Positions 35,318 to 49,558 of a DNA stretch of 64,000 nt are shown here, in pieces. The notes beneath the pieces are model-generated. The model was not told the DNA's origin. It worked only from the letters and a program-made list of their open reading frames with translations, and searched no databases. Source of the stretch: Neocallimastix lanati (nom. inval.) (Eukaryota; Neocallimastigomycota; Neocallimastigomycetes; Neocallimastigales; Neocallimastigaceae). Both the position numbers and the translations under genes were made by a program. The stretch is taken from NCBI GenBank assembly GCA_016946835.1, contig JACVTC010000053.1:1015001-1079000 (forward strand), in the 5' to 3' direction. The number at the start of each line of letters is the position of its first letter. The first letter of the stretch is position 1.

Positions 35318-36697
35318 TATTTAAATAATAAAATAAATATTCTAATTACTAATAATAAATTTTATTCAATATTAATAGTACTCTCGAGACTTATTTTGAA
35401 AAGCAAAAGTGTTTCAAAAATTTAGTTAAAGAAATTCAATATTCTCTGCAATCTAAAATATATAAAAAAAATAATTTCACTATTGAAGAATTCATTAAAT
35501 ACAAATGGAATATTTCAAAGTATCATTAATAAATTATATATATATAATAAATATGAATAAAATATATGGATAATATGATAGTTAATTATTATTACTATTA
35601 TTAAAAATTTAATTATGTTCTAGTTATTATTATTATTTTTAAAATTTAATTACATTCTAAATATTAATATAATTTTATTCTATGTATTATTATTATTATA
35701 ATTTAATTATATTTTAATTATAATTTGCTTTTGCTAATAAATAATTATATATAAAATATTAATGTAATATTACTGATTATCTTATAATATACTATAGAGC
35801 TCGTAAGAATTTCCTAGTATAAATTTTAATATAATTAATTATGTTAATTTGAAATAATCCTTGATGAAATAATTATGATATTAAAATATAATGGTTTTTT
35901 TTTTTTTTTTTTTATATAAAATTTTTAAAAAGAAGCTTATCGTTATGTAATTTCAGCTAAAATTATTGATCAACTTGAAGAATTTAATATCCAACCATAT
36001 TATGAAAGAATCTGTAGAGCTTTATATAATTGTGCTAAAACCCCAAGTCAACTAAAACTTTTATGGGGATCAGTTCTTCAAAGTGCAGAAAATAAACCAG
36101 ATAATATTAATAGCTCTCATGTAATTAAGATGTGGAAAAAACTTTGTAGAGATAAAAAATATTCTAAAATTTGTCATTATGAAGATGAAATCATAAATAA
36201 AGTAGAAGTATCTTTAAATAAGCGTTCAAAAGAAATAAGGCATAGCCAATTAAATAAAAATAACGAAAAAATAAATGATAATAAGTTTACAAAGATGAAT
36301 TATTATTCAAACAATGGTAATTTATCACAATCTTATCCTTCTCCAATTCTAAATATTCCCACTATATCATCTAATATTCCAATGGTTATTCCTAATGAAT
36401 CAATTGAATATAAAAGTTCTTTATTTTCTTATCCTTCACCGATATCAAGTAAATTAACTATTTCTTTAAATGACACTCTTCAACATAATCATCGATCAAC
36501 TTCATACAATATTTATAAATCAAATGTTATTGCAGTTCCATCTAACCCAAATATTACCGTTACTGGCTATCCAATTATTAAGGTTCAATATCCATTTCCT
36601 TCCATTAATCATTGAAAAATCCATTCTATTTTCAAATTATCCTGTAATACAATCATCTCAACCACAAAATCAACAGCAACAAATCATATATTATTAT
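35216..36697 (+). pseudogene. HTH-like family protein, paralogue B (decayed)
   Basis: Exons aligned to the complete paralogue: exon 2 at 35379-35519 (141 nt, same length; TLETYFEKQK ... EEFIKYKWNISK), microexon AGCTC at 35798-35802, last exon from 35933. The exon-1 equivalent at 35216-35233 has ATG, but is 18 nt instead of 26, has an in-frame TGA and the wrong phase. The last exon stops at 36615, while the family's C-terminal QQ..YYY is in the next frame and ends at 36697, so a frameshift lies near 36600. The block from AYRYVISAKIIDQL through MWKKLC is intact. Decay at both ends suggests a recent pseudogene, unless an upstream start is used. Confidence 0.7.
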
Positions 36698-38336
36698 TAA
36701 TTATTAATTATTAATTATTGATATATTATATATTTTTACATTATAAGCCCTATAGATTATATAAATATTAATATAAATTGATAAAAAATAAAATTTTAAT
36801 GATTATGAATATACTTTTATCAATTTATATTAATATTTCTAATAAATAATAAGTACAGAAATAAGAGTAGAAATAAATATAAGAAAAAAAAAAAAAAAAA
36901 AAAAAAAGATAAAATAATATAAAAACAATATTATTTTTATATTAATTATTATTTTATTATTACTATTATATTTTTATTATATAATTATATTATTAAATTA
37001 TATTATTAGTATATACTATAATTTATATTACCAATAAATTATATTTTTTTTTTAATAAATTAAATTCAACACTTTTTTATTTTATTTATATTATTTATTT
37101 AAATATAAATTAGATATTATTTAATTTTTAACTTTTTTGGAAATATGTAATTTTTTCATATTATATTAAATAAAATTTGCAAATTAAATTAAATTTTACA
37201 TCAAAAAAAAAAAAAAAAGTTACTTTATTTTGGGGGAATAAATATTGATTTTTTAATAAAAATAATTATGTTCATTTTAATATAAAAAAAATATAAATAT
37301 TTATTTAAATTATTATAAAATAGATTATTATTTATAATTTTAATCTGTTTTAGCAATTAATTTTTATTCTGTTTAATATGCGGTATGTATTTAAATAAAA
37401 TATAATAAATATAGTTTGACATAAAATATTTATATATATATAATTAAAAAATAAGATCTAAATTTACCATTTCTTTAAACAAAAAAAAAAATAATAATAG
37501 TAGTAATAAAAAATATTTTACATAATATTATTATATTGATATATATAATATATATCATTTGTATATATTTTTAAAAATAGTTTAAAACGAAATATTATTT
37601 AAATAAATAAAATAAAATAAAAAAATATATTATTTGAAAATATTGAATATCAATTATATAATTTACATAATTGAATTCAAAAAATTATAAAAAATAATAA
37701 ATGATATTATGTATTAATAAACTTTTATATATAAATTTTAATTAAATAAATAAAAATAATTTTTATAATTTTATTAATTTAAAATAAAAAACTATTTATT
37801 TTATTCTATTTTGTTGATTTCTTTTTTTTTAAATATATATATATATATAAATTAAAAATATTTATTTAAGAAATAAATAAATGAATAAATAATTGAATAA
37901 ATAATTATTTCTAATATATATAATTTTTGTAAAAATAAATAAATATTTTTGAATAAAATAATTTGAATTGTTTAATTTCATTTAAAATTTATATTTATAT
38001 ATATATATATATATTAATTTTCTTCATTTTTTAATTTATATATAGATAAAAAATAAATATTATATTTATTTTTTTTATGGTGGATTTTATTTATTTTTTT
38101 TTTATAGTGGATTTTATTTATTGTTGTTTTTACTGTATTATATTATATTTATTGTTATTTTTACTGTATTATATTATATATATATATATATATATATTTT
38201 ATTATGGATTTCATTTATTGTTATTTTTACTATATTATATTATATTTATTGTTGTTTTTTTTCTGTATATATTATATTTTTTTTTGTTGTGGATTTTATT
38301 TATTGTTATTTTTATTATATTATATTTTATTTATTG

Positions 38337-38390
<54 letters not shown>

Positions 38391-38597
38391 GTAAATAAAC
38401 TTGGTTTTTTAATACTACTCTTATTCAAATATTATTTATAATAATATATAATAGTATAAACAATAATGAATATAATCCACATAACAATAAAAATTGAAAA
38501 TTACTCTTTGCTTTTTAATAAATCATATAAATAAGAACAATAATGATTAAAAATAAAATATATATGTTGATATTAAATTCCACGAGCCAAAAATTTG

Positions 38598-38641
<44 letters not shown>

Positions 38642-40377
38642 TTGAAACTTTGTTTTTTCATAATTCATAATTATTCAAAATTATTTCCTAATAAGGAAAT
38701 TAACATATTAATATAATTTAAATTAAAAATAAAATAAATAAAAATTGAATTTTTATTATTCAAATCTATAATTATTGCTAAATTAGGAAATATTAATATT
38801 TACATAATAAAAATACTATTTTAAAAAATGATTTCTATATAATTATTTGCATATATTATTTTCATTAATGTTATCGTTGTTATTATTTATTTACCATTAT
38901 TTATCGTCCGTATTTATTAAGGAAGATTCCATAATTTTAATTATTTATTAAAATATTACAATTTTTTAAACATTAATGCTTTTTTAATTATATTTATTAT
39001 TTATTAAAACTTATTAACTTATTAATTCAATTATTTAATTATTATTATCCGAACAATAATAATGATAATAAAGATAAAATTTATTGTCTATCATTGTTAA
39101 ACTATTATTGCTATTATTATTAATATTTATGATCACTTTTTATTTATTTATAATTTTTTATTTATAATTTATTTATTTTTTAATAACTATTAATTATTTA
39201 TTATTAAAAAAAAATTAAATATTTCTTTATTATTAATGTTTTCTTTTGTTTTTTGTTTTTTGTTTTTTTTGTTATTAACATTTATCCAAAAATAAGTATA
39301 AAATTTTAAAACATTATCAATAGGTTTACCTTCAACTTTTTTTTTATTCTATTCCTTTGTAAACCTAACATATTCACAATATATATATTAATGGTTTTTT
39401 TCAACTTAATTGATAGTAAATAATAATAAAATTCATTAAAGCAAGACACTTTAAAGTTTTATTAAAAAAATAAAAGAAAGTTTTTATAAATTTAATAATT
39501 TTTTTTTAAATTATTTTTAATACTTCAAATCCTTATTAATATTTAAATTCTTTAATATTTAATATTTTTTTTATAAAATTTTTAATATTCAAAAAAAAAA
39601 TAAAAATAAATAAAAATTTAATAAAAAGGTATTTATGCTTTAATTACTATTAAAGTTAGTAAATATTTAATATCCTTTTTCATCTATTTTAATTAATTGA
39701 AATGAATATAAATTACATTAAAATTATAACACTTTCAAAGTTTAATTAATATTTTTATATATATATTTTCATTTCATATTTTTTTTATCACTTTAAAATA
39801 TATTATAATAATAAAAATATTTATTAAAAATATTATATTTCAATTTTTTTTAATTATTATTATTATTATTATTTAATTTTAAAAGAATTCAATACTGTAA
39901 TGAAAAATATTGAAAAAAAAAAAATTACAATATTTCAGTAGTTTTCAATAATTATTAATAATAATAATTATTATTATTTAAAAAACATCTTCATTTAAAA
40001 AAACAATAATTATTATTTTAAAAAGTCTTTTAAAAAGTTATATCTAAAATTATATAAAAATACTTTTATTAACCTGATATTTTATTTATAATTTTTTTTT
40101 GTTTGTTTGTTTGATTTTATATTTTTTTTTTTTTTTGTAATTTAAATCTTTATTTATTATAATCATCATTATTAATAAAAATTTCTAAATTGGGTTAATT
40201 AAATGTTAATATATATAATATGCTGTACTCTTGATCATGTCAATATTTCTAATACTCCTTTATTTTTTTTTTTTTATTAAAAATAAGATATCAATTCCTC
40301 AAAATAAAGATTATATCTATCCATTTTTTTAAATAAATAAATATTATAATTTCATTAAAATAATTTATTTTTTAATT

Positions 40378-40411
<34 letters not shown>

Positions 40412-41453
40412 TGATGGTTTAAATATTTAGTCTATAAATGTATGATCTATCATATAAATTAATATTACCTAATATAGATAAAATTATGTCTAGATTAGTT
40501 TATATTTTTTTTAATTTTTTAATTTTTTATATATTTAGCCGATAAAATAATATTATTATAAGGTTATAATAAAAAATTGATGAGGTCCTTTTTTTATTAA
40601 AAAAAAATATTATATTTATTTAATTATTTAATTATTTAATTATTTAATTATTTAATATCAAAAATTAAATGACTTTTCAAATAAATATATATAAATAAAT
40701 AATTTAAAATTATATTTTTAAATTAACTTTTATATTACATATTTACAAATATTTACAATAAAATCCTAATTGTTTAATAAATAAACCGTTAATTTATTTT
40801 AACATAAACACAAAAGTTTATTATATATTAAATGATTTAAAATTATTTTTATTCTCATATTAGATAAAAAAAAAAAAAAAGTTAAATATATAAATATATT
40901 AAATTGGAGAATGATATTTTAAGTGAGATAAAAAAATATATATATTAATATTCTTTTCAAAATAAATCCAGAATTTTTTTTTTATTTTATTTTTTTACAT
41001 AAATAAATTTTATAAAAACTTTATTTCAAATTTTTAAAAAAAAAATTAAGAAACATTTTTAATATATAAATTTAGAGAAAAGGAAATTCTATTTATTATC
41101 ATATTTAAATTAATATTTATGTTTTTTTATGTATTATTAATAAATTATTAATATACTATATTATTTTAAAATACAAAATTTTAAAAAATATTAATCTTAA
41201 TAAATAATAATTTTTTTTTTTTTTCCTTTGTTATAAACTTAATAATTTAAAATTTTTAATATTTATATTTTATTTTTAAATATCTTTTTCTTTTCATTAT
41301 ATATTATACTATATTTTTTAAAAAACTCTTTATAAATTTCAATTGTAGTTTATATTTATATCATTTTAATAAATATTCATATTAGCAATTATATTTATTA
41401 TATGAATATTATATAATATATTATTTTTAAGGATCTTTATTTTCAGAAATAAC

Positions 41454-41488
<35 letters not shown>

Positions 41489-41585
41489 AATTATTATTAT
41501 TATTATTATACAGATAATTTTATTTTTAATATTTTATTGCTGTTAGTATGATTATTCTCACTATTTTCTATATAATTTCAATTTT

Positions 41586-41620
<35 letters not shown>

Positions 41621-42838
41621 TATTAATACTAAATATTTATTAAAAAATTTATAGTTATATATTAATTAGTTTTTATTACTTTAAATACTATTATATATTG
41701 TGATTTTATCATTCATTACCATCTTTTTTTTAAAAAAAATATAGAGAGAGAGAGAAAAGAGGATATAAAATATTAGTAATAATATTTTTTATGGTTAATT
41801 ATTATAATTGTTTTTATCACAAAATGATTAATATGTTAATGTATGATTTTATGGTAAATTAAAATTTATATATGTTTATAATCTTTTCATTTAGATATTT
41901 ATATTTAATCATATTCATCCATAATCTTTTTATTTAGATATTCTTATTTATTCATATTTATCCATATTATTTTTATTATTATTATTATTATTAATTATAT
42001 TAATTAATAATGAAATATATATGTTTTAATTATATATAATTTAATAACTTTTAAATTTTTAAATTAATAAAAATGAAATAAAAATGAAAAGAAAAATAAT
42101 ATGAAAGATGAAATGAAATGAAATAAATAATATGTAAATCTTTAATTAATAATTAAATATTTATATTATATAAATATTAAATTATTATCAATATATTATT
42201 TTGTAATTTAGCGAATAAAATTTTTCTTTTTCTTTTTTTTTTATTTTTCTTTTTTACCATAAAAAAATATTTACCCGTAAAAAAAAATAAAAAATAAAAT
42301 TATATTAAAAAAAATAAAATAAAATAAAATAAAATAAAGATATAAGTTGTATATATAAATAAATTCAGTTTAATTAATATATTTTTTTGTTTATTTAAAT
42401 TATAATTTTATTATATTTAAAAAAAAAAAAGAAAAAAAAAAATTAAAAAAAAAATGCCGCATATAAAAATTTTTAACATTACACAAATTTTAAATATTAA
42501 TAAAATTTAATAATATTTGAAAAACATATAAATAGAAATATTTCATCTTTTTTTTTTTTAATTTTTATTAATTTTAATAATATTATCATCAGTCTAAATA
42601 TAATATCAAATAAAGTTTTTCTTTAAAAAATATTTCAATTTATATTTTTTTTTTTTATTTGTTTCTGTTTTTTATTTTATTTTTATTTAGAAAAAAAATA
42701 TATATAATAAAACATAATAAAAAAATTTTTTTAAAACTATACTTTAAAAGATTATATAAATATTTTAATTATTTTAGCACACTACCCCCAAGTAATTAAA
42801 ATATAAAAAAAAACAATATATATATATATACAACAAAA
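36698..42838. other. 6-kb AT-rich intergenic desert
   Basis: Simple and cryptically simple DNA: an imperfect TGGATTTTATTTATTGTTRT tandem repeat at 38080-38330 followed by (TTA)n at 38338-38391, a 44-base A-run near 38597-38639, a T-run near 40380-40410, and (ATTTA)n near 40615-40655. Reading frames over these are repeat translations. Nothing gene-like seen. Confidence 0.6.
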
Positions 42839-43394
42839 ATGCAAAATAGTATAATTCTTCAAAAGTAATGTGTTAAAAAAAAATATATTTTATTAATTAT
42901 ATTTATAAAGATTTTTTTTAAAATATATATATATTTATATTAATTAACTAATTAATTAATTATATAAATTTACAGTACTCTTAATGCTTACTTTGAAAAG
43001 CAAAGAAGCTTTAAAGCTTTAGTTAAAAGCGTTCAAAGATCATTACAATCTAAGGAATATAAATTATATACCTGTACTTTTGAGGAGTTTATTAAATCAA
43101 AATGGAATATTTCAAAGTAATTATATAATAGTTTATAAAAAAAAAACAACTTCAAAAAAGTTTTTAATGAATATTAAATATTAATATATTATTCTTTTAT
43201 CTATTATATTTTTTAAAAAAAAATTAAAAATTAAAACTTTCAATTTTTCTTTTAAAACTCATGGAATTATAAAAATATAGAGCTCGTAAGTATTATTAAC
43301 AAAATTGTTATATATATATATATATATTGTATTAACTATATAAAAATAAATTATTACTTTTTTTTTTAATTTTGATACTAACATTTAACTTTCT

Positions 43395-43442
<48 letters not shown>

Positions 43443-43928
43443 CAAATTTAATAGAAGCTTACCGTTATTTAATTTCAGCAAAAGTGATTGATCAACTTGA
43501 AGAATTTGAAATTCAACCATGCTATGAAAGAATTTGTAGATCTTTATACAATTGTGCCAAAACTTTGAATCAAATGAAACTTTTATGGGGTTCTGTTCTT
43601 CAAACCGCTGGAAATAGACCAGACTGTATTAACAGTTCTCACGTTAATAAAATGTGGAAAAAACTTTGTGCTGATAAAAAATATGATAAAATATGTCATT
43701 ACGAAGATGAAATTATGAATAGGGTTGAAAGATCTTTAAATAAGCATTCCAAAGATGTTAAACAAAAGCAATTATATAATAAAGATATCAAAAAAAATGA
43801 TACGAATCCAAAGTCAGATTCTTATCAAATTTCATATTATCCTTCCCCTGGATTAAATATACCTGTCATCCCATTAAATAATATAAATACCAGTAATAAT
43901 AATAATGATGATAATACTAGTAATAGTT

Positions 43929-43966
<38 letters not shown>

Positions 43967-44566
43967 AGAAACACTAATAATAATGCCATAAGCATATACC
44001 TTAGTCCAGCCAGTGCTACTTCAACCACTTCTTACTACCCTTCACCAATTCAAAATGAATCCATTATTTCCATAAATGAAAATATACCATACAATATTTC
44101 CTCCTCCTCATCATCATCCCCAGCTAGTATTTGTAGTTCCCAATTAAGTCATATAAATGAAATTGCTACCACTACTACTACTACTACTACTACTGATGAA
44201 ACATTAATAAATTCAAACAACACCATCACTGTTCCAACCATTAATGTTGTTGAATGTCCAATGGTTAATGTTCAATACCCTTCTTCTTCTCAATCAATTA
44301 ACATTCAAAGTTCTAAACTTTTCTCGAACTATCAGAAGCAACCTCAAACTTCACAAGTTTTAGCCTCACCAGCTCTTCAAATTATGCCACCACAAACTTC
44401 ACAAGTTTTAGCCTCACCAACCCTTCAAATTGTACAACCACAAACCACTCAAATTTTACCATCACCAACCCTTCAAATTGTGCAACCACAAGCCACTCAA
44501 GTTTTACCATCACCAACCCTTCAAATTGTACAACCACAAACCACTCAAGTTTTATATTACTATTAA
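42839..44566 (+). CDS. HTH-like family protein, paralogue C (complete, four exons with a 5-nt microexon)
   Basis: Exons 42839-42864, 42976-43116, 43281-43285 (AGCTC) and 43455-44566, all bounded by GT...AG, join in frame to 427 residues. Without the microexon the frame is lost. Residues 9-70 (TLNAYFEKQRSFKALVKSVQ ... FEEFIKSKWNISKAQAYRYL) hold an HTH-like motif, then ISAKVIDQLEEFEIQPCYER, ICRSLYNCAK, LLWGSVLQ, INSSHVNKMWKKLC and CHYEDEIMNRVERSLNKH to about residue 165. The rest is low complexity (Asn, Ser, Thr runs), with a 16-residue repeat PQTTQVLPSPTLQIVQ near the C-terminus (44342-44550), ending YYY. The domain resembles bacterial/phage HTH proteins by motif only; the function is unknown and a DNA-binding regulator is inference. 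It is the best preserved of three same-strand copies. Confidence 0.85.
43281..43285 (+). other. 5-nt microexon AGCTC
   Basis: Flanked by ATATAG before and GTAAGT after. It supplies the last base of Lys, all of Ala and the first base of Gln in ISKAQAYRY. The same position has AACTC in paralogue A (109-113) and AGCTC in B (35798-35802), each with its own AG/GTAAG. Confidence 0.85.
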
Positions 44567-44569
44567 TTA

Positions 44570-44604
<35 letters not shown>

Positions 44605-45751
44605 AATAATAGAAAATAAAAAAAATCTTATATAGAAATTATTGCTATCTACAATTCATAGAGTAATAATAATTTTATTTTATTTAATAATTATTAATAA
44701 TCAAAAAATAGAGATTAAATAAAATAAAATTATAGAATATAGCAATAAATAATATAATGATTTTGAAAAGCAAAAAAAAAAAAAAAAAAAAATTATAATA
44801 ATTGATTGATAATAATGAAGATAGTTTTTAAAAATATTTTTATTATTAAAAAAAAAATTATCAATTATTATCGTATAGATTAAATTATAAATGGAAAATT
44901 GAGAGATAATTAAATAGTAATTTAATTATTAAAAATCTTTTTTTCATTTATTATTTATAGAATTCAAAAAATTACATAAAAAAAAAATTATTTTTGTTAT
45001 AGAATTTATATAGAATTAGCAACTATTATAAGTTAGTAATAATTATAATAATAATATTAAGTAGTTATAAAATAGCATTTTAATTATTGAAAGTAATCAA
45101 TTATTAATATAGTATTGAATTTAACAAATTAATAATTTGAAAATAATTAAATTGATATTTTTCCAATATTATTATTATTATTATTATATTAATAAATATA
45201 TAGTTGATAAATATATAAAAAAAAAAAAAAAAAATTATTAATACGTATTTATAGCATGTTTTACTTTAAAAAAAAAAAAAAAAAAAAAAATTAAGAAAAA
45301 TTTTGAATAGTTTCGAATTACTTCATTAATAATGTATAAAAACAAAAAAAATAATAATAATTAAAATTTTGTAAAAACAAAAAAAAAAGTCTATTTATTT
45401 TTAAATTTTATTTGTAAAAAAAAAAAAGAAAAGAAATATATATTTTTTAAATAAACTTTTAATTAAAAAAAAAAAATAAAAATAAAAAATAAAAAAAAGC
45501 ATATATATATGATTAAATTTAAATTTATTGATAATATAAAAGTATTATTTACTATATAACAAATTTATATTAACTCTTAATAATTTATTTTTTAAAAAAA
45601 TAAATATAAAAATAAAAAAAAAATATGAACATGATGAAAAGATTTTTTTCTACACATTTACATTATATCTTTTTTTTTTTTTATGTATTAAATTTCTATT
45701 TCTACTTTATAAAAAAAGTATTTTTTTTGTTCCTTTACGAAATAAAAAGAA

Positions 45752-45799
<48 letters not shown>

Positions 45800-45839
45800 C
45801 GAATAACAATAATAAAAAATTTTATAATATTATTATTGA

Positions 45840-45872
<33 letters not shown>

Positions 45873-46323
45873 CGAATAACAACAATAAAAAATTTTATAA
45901 TTATAATAATTTATTTTTTATTTTTTTAAAAATAAAATGAATATAAATTTTATTAATAATAAAAGATAGATGTTTATAATAATTAAATAAAATAATTAAA
46001 ATGTGATTATTAATAGTAAATTAATTTAATTATGACAATTTAATATATAATATTGTTATAATTATTGTTTTATTTATTATTTATTATTGTTTATTATATA
46101 TATTGTTCATCATTAATGATTACTATTTTATAATTATTTACTATTAATATTTATATATCCTTTTTTATTACTGTTATTTTTTATTATTTTATTATTACTA
46201 CTACTGACTGTTAATTATTACTATATTTTATTTATTATTACATATTAATTTATCACTGTTTATTATTTATTATTATTTACTATTATATCCTTATTTATTA
46301 TTGTTCATTTTATGATTATACCC

Positions 46324-46448
<125 letters not shown>

Positions 46449-46754
46449 AGTTTTATTAGTATTATTCTTTTTTATTATTATTATCAAATACAAAAATTTA
46501 ATATTATCCTATATAATTAATAATAGAATTATCATTATTGTAATTACATATTAATTATTAATAATTATTAATAATTATTTTTTCTTGTATTTATTATCAT
46601 AATTAATTAAATTGAAATATGCTTTTAAAAGTTTTTATAAACTTTTAAAATTAAATAAAAACAGATAATAAAAATTTTAAAAAATTAATAATTCTATTAA
46701 GATTGAGACAAAAAATAAAAATAAAAAAAAAGCTTTTATTATTAAATTTGCCTA

Positions 46755-47700
46755 TTATATATTATTTAATTATTTATTATTTATTATTTATTAATTATTT
46801 ATTATTTATTATTTATTTATTATTTATTATTAATTATTTATTATTTATTATTTATTATTTACGATTTATTATTTAATTATTTAATTATTTATTATTTAAT
46901 TATTTAATTATTTATTATTTATTTATTATTATTTATTACTTATTTATTTAATTATTTATTATTTAATTATTTAATTATTTATTATTTATTTATTATTATT
47001 TATTACTTATTTATTATTTATTTATTTATTTATTTATTTATTATTTATTATTTATTATTAATTATTTATTTATTTATTATTATTATTTATTATTAATTAT
47101 TTATTATTTATTATTTATTATTTATTATTTATTATTTATTATTTATTATTAAATTATTTATTATTTATTATTTATTATTTATTATTTATTATTTATTATT
47201 CAATTATTCAATTGTTTATTATTTATTATTCAATTATTTATTATTATTTATCATTTATTATTTATTATTTATTATTTATTAATAAATAGTCTTTCTATTA
47301 TTATTTATTATTTATTATTTATTATTTATTATTTATTATTTATTATTTATTATTTATTATTTATTATTTATTATTTATTATTTATTATTTATTATTTATT
47401 ATTTATTATTTATTATTCAATTGTTCAATTGTTTATTATTTATTACATTAATTACATATTGCTAAAATATAAATAGAAAAAAATATAGAGATAGAAAAAG
47501 AAAAAATATATATTAAATATAATTATAGAATTATAGAATAATATATAAGAATAATAATAAAAAAAAATGGTCTGATGATGAAAAAAATGATTAAAATAAA
47601 ATTTTATTTCTTAAATAATAAATAATAAATAATAAATAATAAATAATAAATAATAAATAATAAATAATAAATAATAAATAATTAAATAATTAAATAATAA
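46755..47700. repeat. (ATTATTT)n heptanucleotide satellite with inverted segment
   Basis: A degenerate to pure 7-bp array on the plus strand to about 47425, then 150 bp of other sequence, then the same heptamer in reverse complement at 47608-47700. Around 47276-47300 a non-repeat core AATAAATAGTCTTTCTATT interrupts it; the same core occurs in inverse orientation at 58920-58940. Confidence 0.85.
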
Positions 47701-47794
47701 ATAAAAATTAATACTATTATTGATTTAGTAACAAACTTTATTTTATAATAAATTTATTATTCAAAAAAAAATGGAGTAATTTTATTTTTGTTTT

Positions 47795-47854
<60 letters not shown>

Positions 47855-49543
47855 TTTTAATAAAAATGAAAAAAAAAAACTTTTTATACCTAATTCCAAA
47901 ATAAATAAATAATTTAATATATTCAATTTTTTTTATTAACAATTTTACTTTTTTGATTTTAAAAAATGAATTGTATGAAATGAAACAATTTTTATAAATC
48001 TCTTTTAATATAAAACAAAAAAAACAAAAAAAAAAAAAAAAAAAAAAAAAACTATTATTTTTTATTTACTTTATTTCTATCTTAATTAATGTAAAAATAA
48101 ATAGATATATTAATCCAACATTTATATATAATAATTATTTTGGCATTTTTTTAAAATTTTCCTTTCTAAAATAATTTATTTGAAAACTAAAATTAAAAAA
48201 TATTTTAAAAAAATTTTTTTTTATTTTTATTCATAATTATTTATATTTTAATGTAATTCTTAATTCTTTCTATGACTATAAAATGGAAACTCAGTTTAAA
48301 ATCAAATATTTAAATTAATGAATGAAATAATAATATTTAAATAAAATTTTTAATTTTATTCATTTTTTTCATTTTTTTTTTTTTTTTTTTTTGTATTATG
48401 GTTTATGGCCTAAATCCACACAACCACTGATTAATTTATCATTTTAAATCAATCAATTTTAAAAAAAATTAATGAATAAATGGATGAATAAATAAATAAA
48501 GGTTAGATAAATTTAAATTTGTAAATTTGAAATTTATAAAAAATTGCGGGGTAAATTATATTTCTTGGTAATAAACATTTTTAAAGTTTACCCGCATTTT
48601 TAAATACAAAAAAAATTTTAAAAAAATAAAAATAGAAAAAAAAAAATAAAAAAAAAAAAAGTTTATCTTTAAATCAATCTTATATAATAGTAATAATAAA
48701 ATGTCTTTAAAAGACTAAAAGTATTCAAGCTTTTTTTTTTTTTATAACACTTTACAAATAATTTTACTTTATCGATAAAAAAGTTTGAAGGTATTCATAT
48801 ACTAAAGTTGAACTTTTTTAATAATCAAATTTTTATTAAAATTTTTATATAAAATAAAATAAAAAAATAATGAAAAAAAAAAAAATACAAATACATATAA
48901 ATAAAAAAGGTATTATAAAACGGCAATGTTGATAATGAACTTACTAAAAAGGACATCTTCTCTTTCTTTTATAGTATAAAATGCAGTACAAAACTTTATT
49001 TAGTAAAAAAAAAAAGCATACAATAGATTATTTTTATTATAATAATAATAGCAAAATGTAATGATATTTTTTACAAATTTAAAAAAAAAATAATTATTAT
49101 TATACAATATAATATAATATAATATAATAGTTTTAAACAATAATAATTAAATTAATAATTTTTCATATTTTTAATCATCAAAATTACATTATTTTTATTA
49201 TCGTGAAAATAATTAATATTTACAATATTTATGGTTTTTTTTTTTTTTTTTTTTTTTTATTATTATTTATTTATTTATTTATTATTTTGTTATATAATAA
49301 TTTATTACTATTATTATTACTAAAATATTTAAAAGAGTTTAAAAAACTTCTTTTTTTTATTTTATTAATAATAAAATATATAATGACTTTTTTTTTTTTT
49401 TTTCAGAAACTATTTTAAATATTTTGAAAATATTCTATATATTAAATATTAAATGTATCGCTAATTTTTAATGTTCTTTTTTTTTTTTTTTTTTTTCTCT
49501 ATAAATTATTAATTTAATTATTATAATAAAGTCATTTTTAAAA

Positions 49544-49558
49544 TTTTAATAATTAAAA
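49544..49558. repeat. Target-site duplication, left copy
   Basis: TTTTAATAATTAAAA, repeated exactly at 50021-50035 on the other side of the GC-rich element. Confidence 0.85.

Noticed and set aside
46755-47700. CRISPR-like array
   Set aside because: Seven-base simple repeat without spacers, in a eukaryotic context.
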